Assembly (NCBI GenBank): GCA_041821315.1
Contig: JBGUEO010000002.1
Coordinates: forward strand, 164,892-228,891
DNA length: 64,000 nt
Direction of reading: 5' to 3'
Origin: DIGJ01 sp041821315
GTDB lineage: Bacteria > Bacillota > Clostridia > Lachnospirales > Lachnospiraceae
Part shown: positions 61,829 to 64,000 of the stretch, one piece after another
Layout: every line of letters starts with the position of its first letter
How positions within the stretch are numbered: position 1 is the first letter of the stretch
Made by a program: the position numbers and the translations under genes
The notes under the pieces: model-generated
What the model was told of the DNA's origin: nothing
Database searches by the model: none
What the model saw: only the letters and a program-made list of their open reading frames with translations

Positions 61829-63022
61829 ATGTTAAATAAAAAATCAATTGATGATATTAATGTAAAAGGAAAAAGAGTATTGGTGCGCTGTGATTTTAAT
61901 GTACCGTTACAAGAGGGTAAAATTACGGATGAAAACCGTTTAGTTGCGGCACTCCCAACAATTAAGAAATTGGTTGCAGATGGTGGAAAGATTATTCTTT
62001 GTTCCCATCTAGGTAAACCAAAGGGAGAGGCAAAACCAGAACTATCATTAGCTCCAGTAGCAAAAAGACTAGCTGAACTATTAGGACAAGAAGTGAAATT
62101 TGCAGCTGACCCTGAAGTTGTAGGAGCAAATGCTAAAACAGCAGTCGAAGCAATGAAAGAAGGAGAAATCGTTCTTTTAGAAAATACACGTTATAGAGCG
62201 GAAGAAACAAAAAATGGCGAAGCATTTAGCAAAGAACTAGCTTCCTTGGCAGATGTATTTGTGAATGATGCATTTGGTACTGCTCATCGCGCACATTGCT
62301 CGAATGTTGGTGTTACGGAATATGTTGATACAGCAGTTGTTGGATATTTAATGCAAAAAGAGATTGATTTCTTAGGAAATGCAGTAAATAATCCAGCGAG
62401 ACCTTTTGTTGCTATTCTTGGTGGTGCAAAAGTTTCATCCAAGATATCAGTTATTGATAACTTACTTGATAAGGTAGATACTTTAATCATTGGTGGCGGT
62501 ATGGCATATACATTTATGGCAGCGCTTGGTGAAGAGGTTGGTATCTCTTTATTAGAAGAAGATTATAAGCAATATGCACTTGATATGATTAAAAAAGCAG
62601 AAGAAAAAGGAGTTAATTTATTAATTCCTATTGATACGGTAATTGCAGATGATTTTTCAAATGATGCACATATTAAGACCGTTGGTCGTGGCGAAATTCC
62701 AGCAGACTGGGAAGGTCTTGATATTGGACCTAAATCACAAGAATTATTTGCAGATGCTTTAAAAGACGCAAAGACTGTTGTGTGGAATGGACCTATGGGT
62801 GCATTTGAGATGCCAAATTATGCTGCTGGAACAGTAGCAGTAGCAAAAGCGATGGCTGCAATCGACGCGACAACAATTATTGGTGGTGGAGATTCGGCCG
62901 CAGCGGTTAATCAGTTGGGATTTGGTGATAAGATGACACATATTTCGACGGGTGGAGGAGCTTCCTTAGAATTTTTAGAAGGAAAAGAATTACCAGGAGT
63001 AGCAGCAGCAAACGATAAGTAA
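61829..63022 (+). CDS. pgk: phosphoglycerate kinase
   Basis: Transfers phosphate from 1,3-bisphosphoglycerate to ADP. The 397-residue protein has GKRVLVRCDFNVPL near the N terminus, LCSHLGKPKG, RPFVAILGGAKVSSKI, and the ATP-site blocks VVWNGPMGAFE and IIGGGDSAAAVNQ-type ending STGGGASLE. It starts after GAAAGGGG. Second of three glycolytic genes; partial readthrough of the terminators before and after is likely. Confidence 0.98.
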   Translation: MLNKKSIDDINVKGKRVLVRCDFNVPLQEGKITDENRLVAALPTIKKLVADGGKIILCSHLGKPKGEAKPELSLAPVAKRLAELLGQEVKFAADPEVVGANAKTAVEAMKEGEIVLLENTRYRAEETKNGEAFSKELASLADVFVNDAFGTAHRAHCSNVGVTEYVDTAVVGYLMQKEIDFLGNAVNNPARPFVAILGGAKVSSKISVIDNLLDKVDTLIIGGGMAYTFMAALGEEVGISLLEEDYKQYALDMIKKAEEKGVNLLIPIDTVIADDFSNDAHIKTVGRGEIPADWEGLDIGPKSQELFADALKDAKTVVWNGPMGAFEMPNYAAGTVAVAKAMAAIDATTIIGGGDSAAAVNQLGFGDKMTHISTGGGASLEFLEGKELPGVAAANDK

Positions 63023-63044
63023 TCTAGAAAATAGAATGAAGCAT

Positions 63045-63078
63045 AAAAGGAAAGGTGATGTGTGCATCTTTCCTTTGT
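63045..63078 (+). terminator. hairpin between pgk and tpiA
   Basis: AAAGGAAAG pairs with CTTTCCTTT, with a small inner bulged pair and a weak T tail. It may act as a partial terminator or RNA-end protector. Confidence 0.6.
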
Positions 63079-63139
63079 GCATGAAGGAATATTGTATCAT
63101 AGCATAAGAAAAACAAGAATAGAATAGGAGCGTTAACAT

Positions 63140-63889
63140 ATGCGTAAAAAAATTATTGCGGGTAACTGGAAAATGAATAAAACTCCAAGTGAGACAGTTA
63201 CTTTAATTAACGAATTAAAACCATTGGTAGCAAATGAAGAAGTGGATGTAGTATTTTGTGTACCTGCTATTTCTTTAACAACTGCAATTGAGACAGCAAA
63301 AGGCAGCAATATTTGTATTGGTGCTGAAAATATGTATTTTGAAGAAAGTGGTGCATTTACAGGTGAAATTGCACCTAATATGTTAACTGATATTGGAGTG
63401 AAATATGTTATTATAGGACATTCGGAGAGAAGAGAATATTTCGCTGAGACAAATGAGACGGTAAACAAAAAAGTTTTAAAAGCATTTGAACATGGGATTA
63501 TTCCAATTGTTTGCTGTGGGGAATCATTAACTCAAAGAGAGCAAGGTATTACAATTGATTGGATTCGCCAACAAATTAAGATTGCATTTTTAAATGTATC
63601 GGCAGATCAAGCAAAAACATCTGTAATAGCTTATGAACCAATTTGGGCGATTGGAACAGGAAAAGTAGCAACAACGGCACAAGCACAAGAAGTATGTGCA
63701 GCAATTCGTGTTTGTATCAGTGAAATTTACGATGAAGCAACGGCAGCAGCGATTCGTATTCAATATGGAGGTTCAGTTTCAGCTAGTAGTGCAGCAGAGT
63801 TATTTGCTCAGCCTGATATTGATGGAGGCTTAGTTGGTGGAGCATCTTTGAAACCTGATTTTGGTAAAATTGTTAATTATAATAAATAA
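63140..63889 (+). CDS. tpiA: triosephosphate isomerase
   Basis: Interconverts dihydroxyacetone phosphate and glyceraldehyde-3-phosphate. The 249-residue barrel has AGNWKMNK (Lys), GHSERREYF (His electrophile), AYEPIWAIGTGK with the catalytic Glu and the mobile loop, and YGGSVS and GGLVGGASL for phosphate binding. It starts after AATAGGAG. No recognisable feature was found in the last 110 bases of the window after it. Confidence 0.98.
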   Translation: MRKKIIAGNWKMNKTPSETVTLINELKPLVANEEVDVVFCVPAISLTTAIETAKGSNICIGAENMYFEESGAFTGEIAPNMLTDIGVKYVIIGHSERREYFAETNETVNKKVLKAFEHGIIPIVCCGESLTQREQGITIDWIRQQIKIAFLNVSADQAKTSVIAYEPIWAIGTGKVATTAQAQEVCAAIRVCISEIYDEATAAAIRIQYGGSVSASSAAELFAQPDIDGGLVGGASLKPDFGKIVNYNK

Positions 63890-64000
63890 GTTTAAAAATG
63901 AGCATCTTATGTATGTTGAATTCTGATTTAGGAGAGCAACGGACTCGGAAAAAATTGAGATAATTACGCAAAAAAGATGTTTTGTATGTATATGTATTTG

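Noticed and set aside
1..64000. tRNA, rRNA and CRISPR arrays
   Set aside because: No cloverleaf-type TTCGA arms with matching acceptor ends, no rRNA-like stretches and no regularly spaced direct repeats were seen by eye; a tRNAscan or CRISPR finder run would confirm.

Overview
The window is AT-rich and looks like the chromosome of an endospore-forming, anaerobic low-GC Firmicute, most likely a Clostridia member close to Lachnospiraceae. The evidence is the complete spoIIIAA-AH operon with spoIVB and spo0A, the gene order efp / spoIIIA / Asp23-like / nusB / xseAB / ispA / dxs / tlyA / nadK // recN / spoIVB / spo0A, strong AGGAGG-type ribosome sites, several TTG and GTG starts, and split transketolase subunits. 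The assignment rests on gene order and protein style; no 16S or marker comparison was possible. No rRNA, tRNA or CRISPR array was found.

Layout. 1-8 kb: the 3' part of an arylsulfotransferase-like gene, a two-subunit transketolase closed by an exceptionally long hairpin, then an ArsR-type regulator next to the Leloir genes galK-galE-galT. 8-17.7 kb: two small membrane proteins (DUF4234, DUF2752), a soluble PocR/chemoreceptor-like sensor, argS, two unrelated P-loop ATPases (DUF234-like and DUF815), a HAD phosphatase, queA and a lipid kinase. 17.7-21.2 kb, minus strand: aroF-tyrA-aroA with its own strong promoter. 21.4-28.2 kb: an EF-G paralogue, then a MarR regulator with a large operator hairpin driving a heterodimeric ABC exporter with one degenerate ATP site. 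28.2-30.7 kb: a divergent degenerate sirtuin, a YqeG phosphatase, efp, and a small conserved-looking minus-strand protein. 30.8-42.8 kb: the sporulation/housekeeping block, with a sigma-E-like promoter before spoIIIAA, then Asp23, nusB, xseAB and isoprenoid/NAD genes.

42.8-52.6 kb is the most accessory part. It lies between nadK and recN, where argR usually sits in this neighbourhood; argR is absent. It holds a YebC-type protein, a transposase remnant, a pentapeptide-repeat protein, a nitroreductase with an internal deletion, a divergent TetR gene with two operator-like repeats, a Dabb protein, a CFI-box-like protein, and two exported proteins built from InlB-type and Big_2 repeats. The tail, 52.6-64 kb, is recN (with an SOS box), spoIVB, spo0A, glgA, a peptide-type solute-binding lipoprotein, and gap, pgk and tpiA, separated by terminators.

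The genes cover central carbon metabolism (pentose phosphate, Leloir, lower glycolysis, glycogen), aromatic amino acids, the mother-cell feeding-tube channel and signalling of sporulation, MEP/isoprenoid precursors, and DNA repair. No unmistakably new multi-gene system is seen. The best candidates for unusual biology are the nadK-recN island, the MarR operator/leader region, the degenerate sirtuin, and the two adjacent P-loop ATPases.
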